Below are positions 6,958 through 14,949 of a stretch of DNA of 20,064 nt, piece after piece. The stretch comes from Actinomycetota bacterium. Lineage in GTDB: Bacteria; Actinomycetota; Acidimicrobiia; Acidimicrobiales; UBA8592. The translations under genes were made by a program, and so were the position numbers. Below the pieces are notes generated by a model. That model did no database searches. It had not been told where the DNA came from and saw nothing but the letters and a program-made list of their open reading frames with translations. Each line of letters starts with the position of its first letter. Position 1 is the first letter of the stretch. Location of the stretch: assembly GCA_002715425.1 (NCBI GenBank), contig PAYW01000034.1:1-20064 (forward strand), given 5' to 3'.

Positions 6958-7532
6958 AAAAAATATTCGCCTACTTACCTTTAGCTATACTAGTTTTTTC
7001 TGGATGCGGAATCCCCCAAGACTCTTCGCCCGTTTCCATAGAGTCAACTTTTCCCGAGAACACGACGCCGCAAATAGACACCCAGGAAAGTGAAGACTCT
7101 CGAGCTTTTACGATCTATCTACTTGACGCTAACAGCCGGTTAGTCCCAGTCACGCGCGAACTGTCCGGATCCGAACTTAGAATCACAGATCTCATTAACG
7201 AACTCATAGCGAATCCCACAGAAGCCGAGTCGAATATGGCCTTAAGCACAGCTGTTCCGGTAGGGCTTTCGTTAGATGGAGTAATCGTCGATGGAGTGGT
7301 TGCAACAATTAATTTTGAACCCGGAGGATTAGAAATAGTTGAAGGAGAACAACTTACGGAGGCGCTTGCTCAAATTGTCTGGAGCGTCACCGAATCAGGT
7401 GACGTAACAAGTTTGATTATTTCCATAAATAGCGAGGTAAAGACTTGGCCGACGCCAGATGAAGGTGACCAAAATTCATTAACGAGAAGTCAGTTCATTA
7501 GCTACGCTCCCCAAGTGTCAATTGTTGGATAG
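6954..7532 (+). CDS. GerMN-domain lipoprotein (short LpqB-like)
   Basis: A 192-residue secreted lipoprotein: a lysine-containing N-terminus, a hydrophobic signal of about 12 residues and a lipobox LVFSGC with lipidated C18. After a low-complexity Ser/Thr/Glu linker (about 20-47), residues about 50-165 resemble a GerMN (sporulation/germination) domain, with the paired pattern AVPVGLSLDGVIVDGVVATINFEP and then EALAQIVWSVTE. Actinobacterial LpqB, which interacts with MtrB, carries GerMN plus a large C-terminal beta-propeller and is about three times longer; here the protein ends soon after GerMN, so the propeller is missing. Its ATG overlaps the kinase stop. It probably acts at the outer face of the membrane, tuning the kinase. 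Confidence 0.85.
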   Translation: MKKIFAYLPLAILVFSGCGIPQDSSPVSIESTFPENTTPQIDTQESEDSRAFTIYLLDANSRLVPVTRELSGSELRITDLINELIANPTEAESNMALSTAVPVGLSLDGVIVDGVVATINFEPGGLEIVEGEQLTEALAQIVWSVTESGDVTSLIISINSEVKTWPTPDEGDQNSLTRSQFISYAPQVSIVG

Positions 7533-7559
7533 CGATAAACCACAGAACAGGAGAAAACC

Positions 7560-9041
7560 ATGACGATCATTCTCGCAATTGATGCTGGCACTACGGGTGT
7601 TCGGACTCTAGCCGTTAATGACCATGGAGACATTGTCTCTTCTTCCTATAGGGAGTTCAAACAATATTTTCCTAATCCTGGGTGGGTTGAACATGACCCA
7701 GAAGAAATCTGGGATGCTGTTCAGGCCACTATGTCTGACGTTGTTTTGAGCATTACAGATCCAATAGCTGCAATAGGTATAACTAATCAACGCGAGACTG
7801 CAGTAGTTTGGGACCGAGAAACTTCACTCCCTCTTCATCGGGCTCTTGTTTGGCAAGATAGACGCACAACTTCTCGGTGCTCAGAACTCGAAGATAACGG
7901 ACTTGCCTCGACCATACGAGAATCGACAGGGCTCATAATCGACCCTTATTTTTCAGCTACTAAATTTGAGTGGATCTCGAGAAATTTACGAGCAAAAAAT
8001 AACCCTGTTTTTGGGACTATTGATAGTTGGCTTGTATGGAAGCTAACGGATGGGAAAGTTCACGCCACTGATACCTCGAACGCTTCACGTACAATGCTAT
8101 TTAATATTAATAGCCTGAGGTGGGACAGCGAACTTCTTGACTTATTTAATCTAAACGAGTCAAGTTTGCCTGAGGTTAGAGCTTCGAATGGCGATTTCGG
8201 AGAGACAGGAAAGGAAGCATCCTGCGGTAAAGGAATTCCCATTAGAGGAATAGCAGGCGACCAACAATCTTCTTTATTTGGTCACGCTGCGTTTTCTAAA
8301 GGAGACGCTAAAAACACATATGGAACTGGCTCTTTCATTCTTATGAATGTCGGAACAGAGTTACCTAAACCCGTTGATGGTGTCCTATCTACGGTTGCTT
8401 GGACTCTAGAGGGGAATGGTCCAACAACTACGACTTACGCTCTCGAAGGCTCTATCTTCTCCACTGGAGCAACAATTCAATGGTTACGGGATGGATTGGG
8501 CATGATTTCTGAGGCTTCGGAACTCGAAACCCTAGCTCTTCAATGCTCAGACACGGGAGATGTTTTTATCGTTCCGGCATTTACCGGCCTAGGTAGTCCT
8601 TGGTGGGATCCTCTAGCTCGGGGAACACTCCTAGGAATCACTCGTGGTACGGGCAAAGCAGAGATAGCCCGAGCAGTAATCGAATCAATCGCATATCAAA
8701 CGCGCGATGTTACAGAGGCAATGCAAATTGCCTCAAATCAGCAACTACAGAATTTGAGGGTTGATGGTGGTGCATCAGTAATGGATCTTCTCCTACAGAT
8801 CCAAGCAGATCAACTACAAGTTCCAGTTCTTAGACCCCAATCAAAGGAAGTTACTGCTCTTGGTGCGGCATTTCTCGCTGGGCTTTCGGTAGGCATTTGG
8901 ACTTCCCTTTCTGAGGTTGCAGAAAAATGGAAGTTGGATGTCCAAATACAGCCGGAGGTCGATCGATTGACAGCTAACACAGTCCACTCTCGATGGCTTC
9001 AGGCCGTAGAGCGCAGTAGGTCTTGGGCAATAAGTAGTTAG
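7560..9041 (+). CDS. glpK: Glycerol kinase
   Basis: Phosphorylates glycerol to sn-glycerol-3-phosphate with ATP, for catabolism or phospholipid synthesis. The FGGY-family fold is complete at 493 residues: phosphate-binding DAGTTGVR (8-15), glycerol-contact region GITNQRETAVVWD (73-85), ALVWQDRRT, GIAGDQQSSLFGHA in the middle with the catalytic Asp (GDQ), NTYGTGSFILMN as second nucleotide motif, GLGSPWWDPLARG, and the C-terminal LRVDGGASVMDLLLQIQADQL signature. GGAG seven bases before the ATG is a good ribosome-binding site. It follows the lipoprotein by 27 bp and may be co-transcribed, but there is no glpF or glpD nearby. Its end is only ten bases from the convergent aminotransferase gene. 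Confidence 0.95.
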   Translation: MTIILAIDAGTTGVRTLAVNDHGDIVSSSYREFKQYFPNPGWVEHDPEEIWDAVQATMSDVVLSITDPIAAIGITNQRETAVVWDRETSLPLHRALVWQDRRTTSRCSELEDNGLASTIRESTGLIIDPYFSATKFEWISRNLRAKNNPVFGTIDSWLVWKLTDGKVHATDTSNASRTMLFNINSLRWDSELLDLFNLNESSLPEVRASNGDFGETGKEASCGKGIPIRGIAGDQQSSLFGHAAFSKGDAKNTYGTGSFILMNVGTELPKPVDGVLSTVAWTLEGNGPTTTTYALEGSIFSTGATIQWLRDGLGMISEASELETLALQCSDTGDVFIVPAFTGLGSPWWDPLARGTLLGITRGTGKAEIARAVIESIAYQTRDVTEAMQIASNQQLQNLRVDGGASVMDLLLQIQADQLQVPVLRPQSKEVTALGAAFLAGLSVGIWTSLSEVAEKWKLDVQIQPEVDRLTANTVHSRWLQAVERSRSWAISS

Positions 9042-9051
9042 CGATCAGATA

Positions 9052-10224
9052 CTAAAGATCCGTCAGCGTGTTCTTTATATGACGAATAGCTTGAGAAGTA
9101 CGTTGTTCATTTTCAATCAGAGCAAACCGAACATACCCTTCTCCCCCTGGTCCGAATCCCACTCCCGGAGAAGTAGCTACTTTCGCTTCTTTGACGAGCC
9201 AAGAGGCAAACTCTATAGACCCCATATGCTTGTATGGTTCAGGAATAGGCGCCCAAGCAAACATTGTCCCTTTAGGTGGTTCAATACTCCACCCGATCCT
9301 ATTCAGGCCATCGCACAATGCATCACGACGGCTTTGATATATCTTGTTAACTTCTTTAGGGTGATCGCTTGCCTCGTTGATTGTTACGGTCGCTGCAATT
9401 TGTATTGGCTGGAACGTTCCATAGTCTAAATAAGATTTAATCTTCGCTAAAGCTGCAATCACCTCACTATTTCCAAGCATGAATGCTACACGCCAGCCAG
9501 CCATGGAAAATGACTTTGTCATCGAGTAGAGCTCTACAGCGACGTCTTTACCGCCATCTGCTTGGAGAATAGAGGGAGGCTGGTATCCATCAAAACCTAA
9601 GTCCGCATATGCGAAATCGTGAACGAGGAGAACTTCCTTCTCTTTGGCAAAGTCAACTACCTGCTGCATAAAGTCCAAATCGACACACATGGTAGTTGGA
9701 TTATGTGGGAAGGAAAGCAAAATTACTTTCGGGCGAGGCCAACTATATTCCCACCGTTCTCTCATAGCCTCAAAGAAATCAGATCCGCTTGTAAGGGGAA
9801 TCTCTCGAACCTCTGCGCCAGCAAAGAGAGGTGAGTACAAATGAATGGGGTACGAGGGGGACGGAACTAATACAGCATCTCCTGGCTGAACGAGGGTCCA
9901 CATTAGATGAGATAAGCCTTCTTTAGCGCCAATTGTGTTAATCGCCTCAGTCTCTGGATCAAGAGAAACTCCGAAAGTTTCCTCGTACAAACCGCATATC
10001 GCTTCTCGAAGTTTTGGAATTCCCTTACTCAATGAATATCGATGATTCCTGGGATTCTGAGCAGCTTCGCAGAGCTTATCGACAGCAATCTTTGGAGATG
10101 GAAGGTCAGGATTTCCGAATCCAAAATCAATAATGTCATCACCTTCACGGCGCCCTTTGATCTTTAAGTCATTAATGATTGTAAAAACATACGGGGGAAG
10201 ATTTGCTATTCGCCGAAACTCCAT
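9052..10224 (-). CDS. Class I/II PLP aminotransferase, AlaC (glutamate-pyruvate) type
   Basis: A fold-type I, PLP-dependent transaminase of 390 residues. PLP-lysine K237 lies in [12 protein letters not shown]; the phosphate-binding and ring contacts appear as GAKEGLSH (99-106), [10 protein letters not shown] (122-131), SFPHNPTT (171-178) and [12 protein letters not shown] (202-213). The N-terminus [12 protein letters not shown]...[13 protein letters not shown] is the signature of E. coli AlaC and related alanine or LL-diaminopimelate aminotransferases. I therefore favour pyruvate/alanine-glutamate exchange, but substrate choice is not proven. The start is the ATG at 10224; a TTG immediately before it is also possible. 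It lies 54 bp downstream of the ROK kinase gene on the same strand. Confidence 0.88.
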   Translation of the reverse strand: MEFRRIANLPPYVFTIINDLKIKGRREGDDIIDFGFGNPDLPSPKIAVDKLCEAAQNPRNHRYSLSKGIPKLREAICGLYEETFGVSLDPETEAINTIGAKEGLSHLMWTLVQPGDAVLVPSPSYPIHLYSPLFAGAEVREIPLTSGSDFFEAMRERWEYSWPRPKVILLSFPHNPTTMCVDLDFMQQVVDFAKEKEVLLVHDFAYADLGFDGYQPPSILQADGGKDVAVELYSMTKSFSMAGWRVAFMLGNSEVIAALAKIKSYLDYGTFQPIQIAATVTINEASDHPKEVNKIYQSRRDALCDGLNRIGWSIEPPKGTMFAWAPIPEPYKHMGSIEFASWLVKEAKVATSPGVGFGPGGEGYVRFALIENEQRTSQAIRHIKNTLTDL

Positions 10225-10278
10225 CAACTCAGGCTATCTCCATTATTAGCAATGGACGTGCACCTTCGTTTATCTCTT

Positions 10279-11241
10279 CTAAGCTAGAAGATTTTGCTTA
10301 GCTAGCAACGCTGCTCCGATAGCACCTGCTTTGTTTCCAAATTCGGCCAAGACAATCAAATCTTGCGATCTTAGTGAGCGTTCTGGAGTTAACTCCTCGA
10401 AGCTCTTCCTTACGGGATCCAGTAAGTGCTCGCCCAATTGTGTTATACCTCCACCTAGAACTATCGATTGCGGGTCAAGGATGTTAACTAAATTCACTAA
10501 GCCCATAGCTAACCAACCACTGAAATGCTCCAGTACCTTTATGGCTTCTTTATCGTTTTTTAGAACTAATCGAGCGACTCTCTCGCTGCTAAACGGCCTC
10601 TCACCTTCGAACTCATCCCCCCCAAAAGGACCAATTTTTCCAGCTGCTCTAAGGTCTTCAGCGATATCCCCCAAAGATGACCCTGCAGCGTACCGCTCCC
10701 AGCATCCCAAGCGCCCACATGGGCAAGGTAGGCCGTCGGGCACAATCGTCATATGGCCTACCTCCCCTGCAAATCCAGATGCACCTCGAAGCAGTTCAGA
10801 ATTAAAGTACAATCCAGCTCCAATCCCTGTGCCTAAACAAACCATAATGACGTTTTCAGATTCTCGAGCGACTCCTAACTGGACTTCAGCCCACGTAGCG
10901 CTTGTAGCGTCATTTTCTATTAGCACTGGAGCATCCAACTCGCAACGGACCTTTTCAAGAAGGGGAAAATTCTTAAATGTAGAAAGGTTTGGAGATGTTC
11001 TAACTATGCCAAATCTGTCTACGAATCCAGCTACTCCGATACCGACACATCCTATTTCGTGCTTTTCACTTTCTTGAATCTGATTAGCGATATCAATTAA
11101 TGACTCAATAATTTTTTCGTGATCATCTTCGCAAGGATGGGAGATTACGCCTCCGAATGAAAGGTCGGGACGAAGTGCAACACCACGTATATTCGTCCCA
11201 CCAATATCGAACCCCAAAGAAATGGGGCCTTTGGGATTCAC
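10279..11241 (-). CDS. ROK-family glucokinase
   Basis: A 320-residue sugar kinase that probably phosphorylates glucose at C6 using ATP (or polyphosphate). It has the phosphate loop FDIGGTNIRG (11-20), the catalytic Asp in IENDATSATWAE (D111), LGTGIGAGL (136-144), the sugar-contact E160 and H163 in GEVGHM, and the ROK zinc site CPCGRLGCWE (C173, C175, C180). This completeness argues for an active enzyme rather than a ROK repressor; there is no N-terminal helix-turn-helix. The start GTG overlaps the SRPBCC stop codon by four bases (GTGA), so translation is probably coupled. Glucokinases of this type sit beside SRPBCC and PimB-like genes in other actinobacteria, as I recall. Confidence 0.9.
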   Translation of the reverse strand: MNPKGPISLGFDIGGTNIRGVALRPDLSFGGVISHPCEDDHEKIIESLIDIANQIQESEKHEIGCVGIGVAGFVDRFGIVRTSPNLSTFKNFPLLEKVRCELDAPVLIENDATSATWAEVQLGVARESENVIMVCLGTGIGAGLYFNSELLRGASGFAGEVGHMTIVPDGLPCPCGRLGCWERYAAGSSLGDIAEDLRAAGKIGPFGGDEFEGERPFSSERVARLVLKNDKEAIKVLEHFSGWLAMGLVNLVNILDPQSIVLGGGITQLGEHLLDPVRKSFEELTPERSLRSQDLIVLAEFGNKAGAIGAALLAKQNLLA

Positions 11242-11690
11242 GTCGACACTACTACTTCTACTCTTTTTCGAAGATCTTCTAATGCTGCTCTAATAATACG
11301 TGACTCTGCTCTACGTTTCACAAAGCCTGGGATAAGTATGGCTAAGTCCGCAGCTAAATGGTAAGTTACCTCGGTCTCAACCCCTCCATTAATAGGAAGA
11401 AACTCATACTCGCCCTCAAGTTTTCTAGTTATATCTCCCTCGATCTGCCTCCATGCGATTCGCAACGGATTACTACCGTAGTAATACCTAAGCGTATACG
11501 TCGTACTTCTTCCCATAGCTGCAACTCGAAACTGAACATCTCCTCCCCGGCCCTCATTATCAGTTGCAACCACCGTGGCTACTTTTATATCTGACGCCCA
11601 ATTCGGGTAATGCTCGAAATCAGTTATGACATCAAAACATTGTTGAGGAGTTGCTGAAATAACAGTTTTTTGTTTGGCATGATCACTCAT
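11238..11690 (-). CDS. SRPBCC-family (polyketide cyclase/dehydrase-like) protein
   Basis: A 150-residue START/Bet v1-like protein with the typical opening TVISATPQQCFDVITDFEHYPNWASDI, a central beta-rich part and a long C-terminal helix (residues about 115-148). Such proteins form a hydrophobic cavity for lipids or other ligands; the cargo is not known here. It resembles the mycobacterial Rv2185c type next to pimB, by recollection. I start it at the ATG at 11690 (after GAGAGTG), 8 bp inside the previous gene's end; an ATG two codons upstream is equally possible, while a further upstream extension would run through the preceding membrane-protein gene and has no domain content. Confidence 0.85.
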   Translation of the reverse strand: MSDHAKQKTVISATPQQCFDVITDFEHYPNWASDIKVATVVATDNEGRGGDVQFRVAAMGRSTTYTLRYYYGSNPLRIAWRQIEGDITRKLEGEYEFLPINGGVETEVTYHLAADLAILIPGFVKRRAESRIIRAALEDLRKRVEVVVST

Positions 11691-12126
11691 AATCATCACT
11701 CTCGTTATCCATCGATGTTTTTTTTCTTCCTGTAAAAGGCCCGTGGGAAATTGCCCACATATTGAGATTACCAATTGGATACACAGAGGCAAGGATACCG
11801 AAGGCGAAGTTCGTACTTGATGAAAGAGCAGCAAAGAAAATCCCCGCTATTAGATTCACTGAAAAGGAGCCCCACAGGGTTATTCGAATGCGCCTAGGGA
11901 AGGACATCGATAGAAGAAATAAGTCTCCAGTAGTAACAGTCTGATGACGGCTTAGCTCCAAGGACCTCAAAAAGGCAATTGAGCTCAGCACCAATCCGAG
12001 GCAAAAGATTGAGAGTGAGAGAATAACATACGCAATTTCCAGAGACGTAAATCCAATTGCTAGAAATCCACAGATAAGAAAAACGATTGTCCCCACCCAT
12101 GAGGTTGTTTCATAGTTTTTTTTCAT
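11683..12126 (-). CDS. Four-TM membrane protein of unknown function
   Basis: A 147-residue integral membrane protein with predicted helices at about 10-28, 32-54, 82-101 and 106-124. Between helices 2 and 3 is a cytoplasmic loop with a basic/polar signature (LRSLELSRHQTVTTGDLFLLSMSFPRRIRIT), the most distinctive part. The C-terminus is acidic (DNESDDYE). Related hypothetical proteins, as I recall, occur beside SRPBCC and mannosyltransferase genes in actinobacteria. The ATG at 12126 gives the normal N-terminus; the reading frame extends back to a TTG at 12186 but would overlap the mannosyltransferase gene by 31 bp. No strong ribosome-binding site is seen. A part in envelope lipid assembly is a guess from context. 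Confidence 0.8.
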   Translation of the reverse strand: MKKNYETTSWVGTIVFLICGFLAIGFTSLEIAYVILSLSIFCLGLVLSSIAFLRSLELSRHQTVTTGDLFLLSMSFPRRIRITLWGSFSVNLIAGIFFAALSSSTNFAFGILASVYPIGNLNMWAISHGPFTGRKKTSMDNESDDYE

Positions 12127-12155
12127 GATGTTAAAATCTAAGGTAGACCAGCCCT

Positions 12156-13280
12156 TTATTGCTGCTGGCTTAGAAGAGCTTCCCAATACTTTATCGCTAG
12201 GTGGTCATATGAAAATTCTTTCTCAGCGCGTGCTCGCGAATTCTTCCCCATCTCCTTTCTAGTTTCTGAGTCTGCGAGAAGCTTTTCTAATGCTTGTTTA
12301 ACAGCATTAGAGTCTGTTGGGCTATCGACAACAAAACCAGTCTCCCCTTCCAAGACTGCTTCATCAGCCCCACCACTTCTTCCTGCGATTTGTGGCACCC
12401 CACAGGCTGCTGCTTCAAGAAACACTATTCCAAAACCTTCCTGCTCTAAACCTCCCCATCGCACGCGACATATCATGCCAAAGACGTCAGCGATCCCATA
12501 GAGCTCTGATACTTCATCATCAGACACATACCCGAGGAACGTTACTGGCGCATTAGTTGATTCAGCAAGTGCTTTAAGGCGACGGAGGTCTCTACCAGTT
12601 CCAGCTATTAAAAGATGGACTTTGGGTCTGGTTTTTGCCAGTTCCGAAGTCGCAGAGATTAACACATCCATACCTTTTCTCGGTACAAGTCTGCTCAAGG
12701 ACAAAATCACTTCATCGTCATCCCTAAAGTTAAAGCGTCCACGGGCGGTTGATCTAGTCTGCTCATCAAGAGGCTTAAACCTATTTACATCGACGCCAGG
12801 TGGAATAACACTGACAGGAAGATTTCGTTTTGCAGCTCGTGTCGCTTCTTTTGTTGAGTAATCACCAGCTGTAACTACAAGCTTGGCGTGTTGAAGCACG
12901 TTTGCAATTAGAGTTCGGGCTATTGGCACTCTCCCAGGAATGGTCACTTCTGCCCCATGAAGAATTACCCCATAAGGGATTCCAATTTTCCGGCCGAGTA
13001 CCCCAATAGGAACTGCTGGGTCATACATAATGAAGTCAATATTTTCAACCTCTGCCACTGATCGTATCTGGTTTGCTACTTGCCTTCCAGGAAGTAGAAC
13101 ACGCTGCTTGCTCCTGATTATTTTATGTGTTTGTTTTTGATCAAATAACTCAGAATCTGGATGAGGTGTGGTGTAGACAACGACCTTATCTTGCGGCAAC
13201 CTTCTATAGATCTCCCATAGGTAGGATTGGATCCCTCCAACTTTTGGGGGATAGTCATTAGTAACTAATAAATGTCGCAC
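12156..13280 (-). CDS. GT4 glycosyltransferase, PimB-like mannosyltransferase
   Basis: A 374-residue GT-B enzyme. The N-terminal acceptor domain starts with VTNDYPPKVGGIQSYLWE (6-23), where the GG loop contacts the sugar nucleotide. LHGAEVTIPGR (107-117) holds the conserved catalytic-type His. The C-terminal donor domain has SLSRLVPRKGMD (194-205) and EQEGFGIVFLEAAACG with the paired glutamates E281 and E289. The pattern matches PimB', which adds the second mannose from GDP-mannose to phosphatidylinositol mannoside at the inner membrane face. Its downstream neighbours (four-TM, SRPBCC, ROK kinase) strengthen that reading. The start codon is GTG at 13280 with only a distant AAGG. Other GT4 donors or acceptors cannot be excluded. 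Confidence 0.85.
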   Translation of the reverse strand: MRHLLVTNDYPPKVGGIQSYLWEIYRRLPQDKVVVYTTPHPDSELFDQKQTHKIIRSKQRVLLPGRQVANQIRSVAEVENIDFIMYDPAVPIGVLGRKIGIPYGVILHGAEVTIPGRVPIARTLIANVLQHAKLVVTAGDYSTKEATRAAKRNLPVSVIPPGVDVNRFKPLDEQTRSTARGRFNFRDDDEVILSLSRLVPRKGMDVLISATSELAKTRPKVHLLIAGTGRDLRRLKALAESTNAPVTFLGYVSDDEVSELYGIADVFGMICRVRWGGLEQEGFGIVFLEAAACGVPQIAGRSGGADEAVLEGETGFVVDSPTDSNAVKQALEKLLADSETRKEMGKNSRARAEKEFSYDHLAIKYWEALLSQQQ

Positions 13281-13318
13281 GTATCAAGAATGCCTTCGTT
13301 TTTTATTTTTTGCTCGAA

Positions 13319-14437
13319 CTAGTTTCGCTCATTCCAGCTCACCTCTCGTTGTAATTCTTCCTGAACTAGCGGCGATGGATCATCTTTCATCTCCTCTAAG
13401 AGACTGTCCAATTTAAGGCGCTTTGCTGCCCAAACAGCATGACTACGTATCATATTATCACTGTCGCGAAGATACCGTCTGAGTATTTTTCCCGTCTTTT
13501 GCGAAGATGCTTTTGATGTATTCCCTAAAACGACGAGGGCGTTGCGCCGAAGATACCTTGGGTCTCTCTTTGGGATATACCATCTCCCGAATCTTTCTAT
13601 CAGTTTTTCGTCAGACATCTCGAGCATCTCATGAATAAGAACTGGACCACCGAGACTATTTATCACAGGCTTCTCATGGGATCGTTCTTCTATCCGATTT
13701 ATTGGGCAAGATATTTGGCAGTCGTCACAACCATAGATTCGATCTCCTAGAGCTTCACGAAATTCTATTGGGAACTGGCCTTCTGACTGCAGAAGCCAAG
13801 CTAAGCATTTGTTAGCGTCTAGAACTCCAGGTGCGGTAATTGCCTCGGTTGGACAAGCTGGAATACACCGGGAACATGTGCCACATCCTCTTTCTTCTAG
13901 AGTGTCAGGAGGAAATTTTGCATCTGTAATAATTGATCCTAAAACGAACCAACTTCCCCGATTCGGAAGCAAAAGGTTTGTGTTCTTTCCGTACCAGCCG
14001 ATACCGGCTCGATAAGCGGCTTCGCGATCAACGAGGGCATTATCATCTATGAGAATTCTTGAATTGAAACCATGTTGGTCTAAAAGCTGAACGATTACCT
14101 CCAAGCCGTCCCGTAATAGCTGGTAATGGTCTTCAAGAGCGTATAGGGCTACTTTCCCTAACGGCTCATTACTATTCCCTGCCTTTGGACGCTCGCGCCA
14201 ATAGGATCGAGCTCCAACGACTAATGTTTCAGCACCTTCTAGAGTTCTGGTTGGGTCTGTTGAACGTTCTGGGTTTCGATAAGTAAATTGCATACCCCCA
14301 TGAAGACCTTGCCGTTTTCGTTCAACTAGGTGTCTCTTTGTAGAAGTGAAAACTTCAGCTTTAGCAAACCCTACAGAGTCCAGACCATGATCCATCCCGG
14401 CTTTCCGTAGCTCTGTGACCGTAGGTATCGAAGGCAT
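13319..14437 (-). CDS. queG: Epoxyqueuosine reductase
   Basis: Cobalamin- and Fe-S-dependent enzyme for the last step of queuosine formation in tRNA (epoxyqueuosine to queuosine). Seen: the catalytic/cobalamin-pocket segment DREAAYRAGIGWYGKN (137-152) with D137, the first 4Fe-4S motif CGTCSRCIPACPTEAI (C185, C188, C191, C195), C211, and the second motif YGCDDCQISCPIN (C237, C240, C244). The last 100 residues form a HEAT-like helical region (PRYLRRNALVVLGN..., SHAVWAAKRL). The length of 372 residues fits the family. No other queuosine genes are in the window. No Shine-Dalgarno is visible before the ATG. Confidence 0.93.
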   Translation of the reverse strand: MPSIPTVTELRKAGMDHGLDSVGFAKAEVFTSTKRHLVERKRQGLHGGMQFTYRNPERSTDPTRTLEGAETLVVGARSYWRERPKAGNSNEPLGKVALYALEDHYQLLRDGLEVIVQLLDQHGFNSRILIDDNALVDREAAYRAGIGWYGKNTNLLLPNRGSWFVLGSIITDAKFPPDTLEERGCGTCSRCIPACPTEAITAPGVLDANKCLAWLLQSEGQFPIEFREALGDRIYGCDDCQISCPINRIEERSHEKPVINSLGGPVLIHEMLEMSDEKLIERFGRWYIPKRDPRYLRRNALVVLGNTSKASSQKTGKILRRYLRDSDNMIRSHAVWAAKRLKLDSLLEEMKDDPSPLVQEELQREVSWNERN

Positions 14438-14478
14438 TGTTTAATAGTCGCAGATATTTTATATTATTTGCAGTATTA

Positions 14479-14688
14479 CTACATAGAGTTTTCACATTGT
14501 TTATGTTGTAACTCTGGTAAAAGTCCAGCCTTATTCAAAGAGCGCATAGAACGCCATTCATCCATGCTAATGACAACTGCTTCTTCAGGTTTCCGATCAC
14601 AGATGTAAGTTACGATGCAATCTGAACATGTAACTGTGTCTTTCATAATGCATGTTCTGCAATCAATAGATATGTAGTTTTCTTCCAT
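14479..14688 (-). CDS. Small cysteine-rich protein (69 aa), unknown function
   Basis: A 69-residue protein with two CxxC pairs (C10/C13 and C21/C24), a further C30 and a late C65. The segment DCRTCIMKDTVTCSDCIVTYIC is followed by AVVISMDEWRSMRSLNKAGLLPELQH. It resembles a small actinobacterial family of hypothetical proteins of the form C-x2-C-x7-C-x2-CVVT-x5-C, with a conserved hydrophobic C-terminal part ending AGL-x-P-x-LxH. The cysteines could bind zinc or an Fe-S cluster. It lies 57 bp after a zinc-ribbon gene and 41 bp before queG. The ATG has no ribosome-binding site. Confidence 0.72.
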   Translation of the reverse strand: MEENYISIDCRTCIMKDTVTCSDCIVTYICDRKPEEAVVISMDEWRSMRSLNKAGLLPELQHKQCENSM

Positions 14689-14745
14689 GATTGGAGGCTA
14701 TATGTAAGGTGTGACAGTTTTTTGAGGTAACCCGATGGAAAGTCT

Positions 14746-14949
14746 CTATATTTCCACTACGTCTTTACTACTTTCACACCATCTGCAAATTGAAGACTCA
14801 ACGGTTTCTTCCAACGTTTCTGCATCTTCCACTTTTAGTTCACCACCAGTAGTGAAGTGATGAAATTCGCGTACTCTCTCTGTCCGTATGACATCAAATC
14901 GTGTCAGGTTTCCGCATGCTAAGCATTTATATCGTCTGACTTTAGTCAT
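14746..14949 (-). CDS. Small zinc-ribbon protein (67 aa)
   Basis: A 67-residue protein with two CxxC knuckles, C9/C12 (KCLACGN) and C55/C58 (CRWCES), separated by a mostly beta-strand core (LTRFDVIRTERVREFHHFTTGGELKVED). This is a zinc-ribbon layout. An adjacent small cysteine-rich gene follows. GGGA directly before the ATG gives a possible ribosome-binding site. Its start overlaps the trpD stop by eight bases (ATGACTAA), so it is translationally tied to trpD. The biochemical role is unknown; nucleic-acid or protein binding are both possible. Confidence 0.75.
   Translation of the reverse strand: MTKVRRYKCLACGNLTRFDVIRTERVREFHHFTTGGELKVEDAETLEETVESSICRWCESSKDVVEI

Noticed and set aside
10275..10291. 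Seven-bp hairpin TCTTCTA-AGC-TAGAAGA over the ROK kinase stop codon
   Set aside because: On the minus strand no T-run follows, and the gene reads on towards the aminotransferase; too weak for a terminator call.
10331..11077. Long plus-strand reading frame (248 codons) opposite the ROK glucokinase
   Set aside because: It is a Ser/Pro/Asn-rich antisense reading of a gene with complete ROK motifs; there is no ribosome-binding site or domain.
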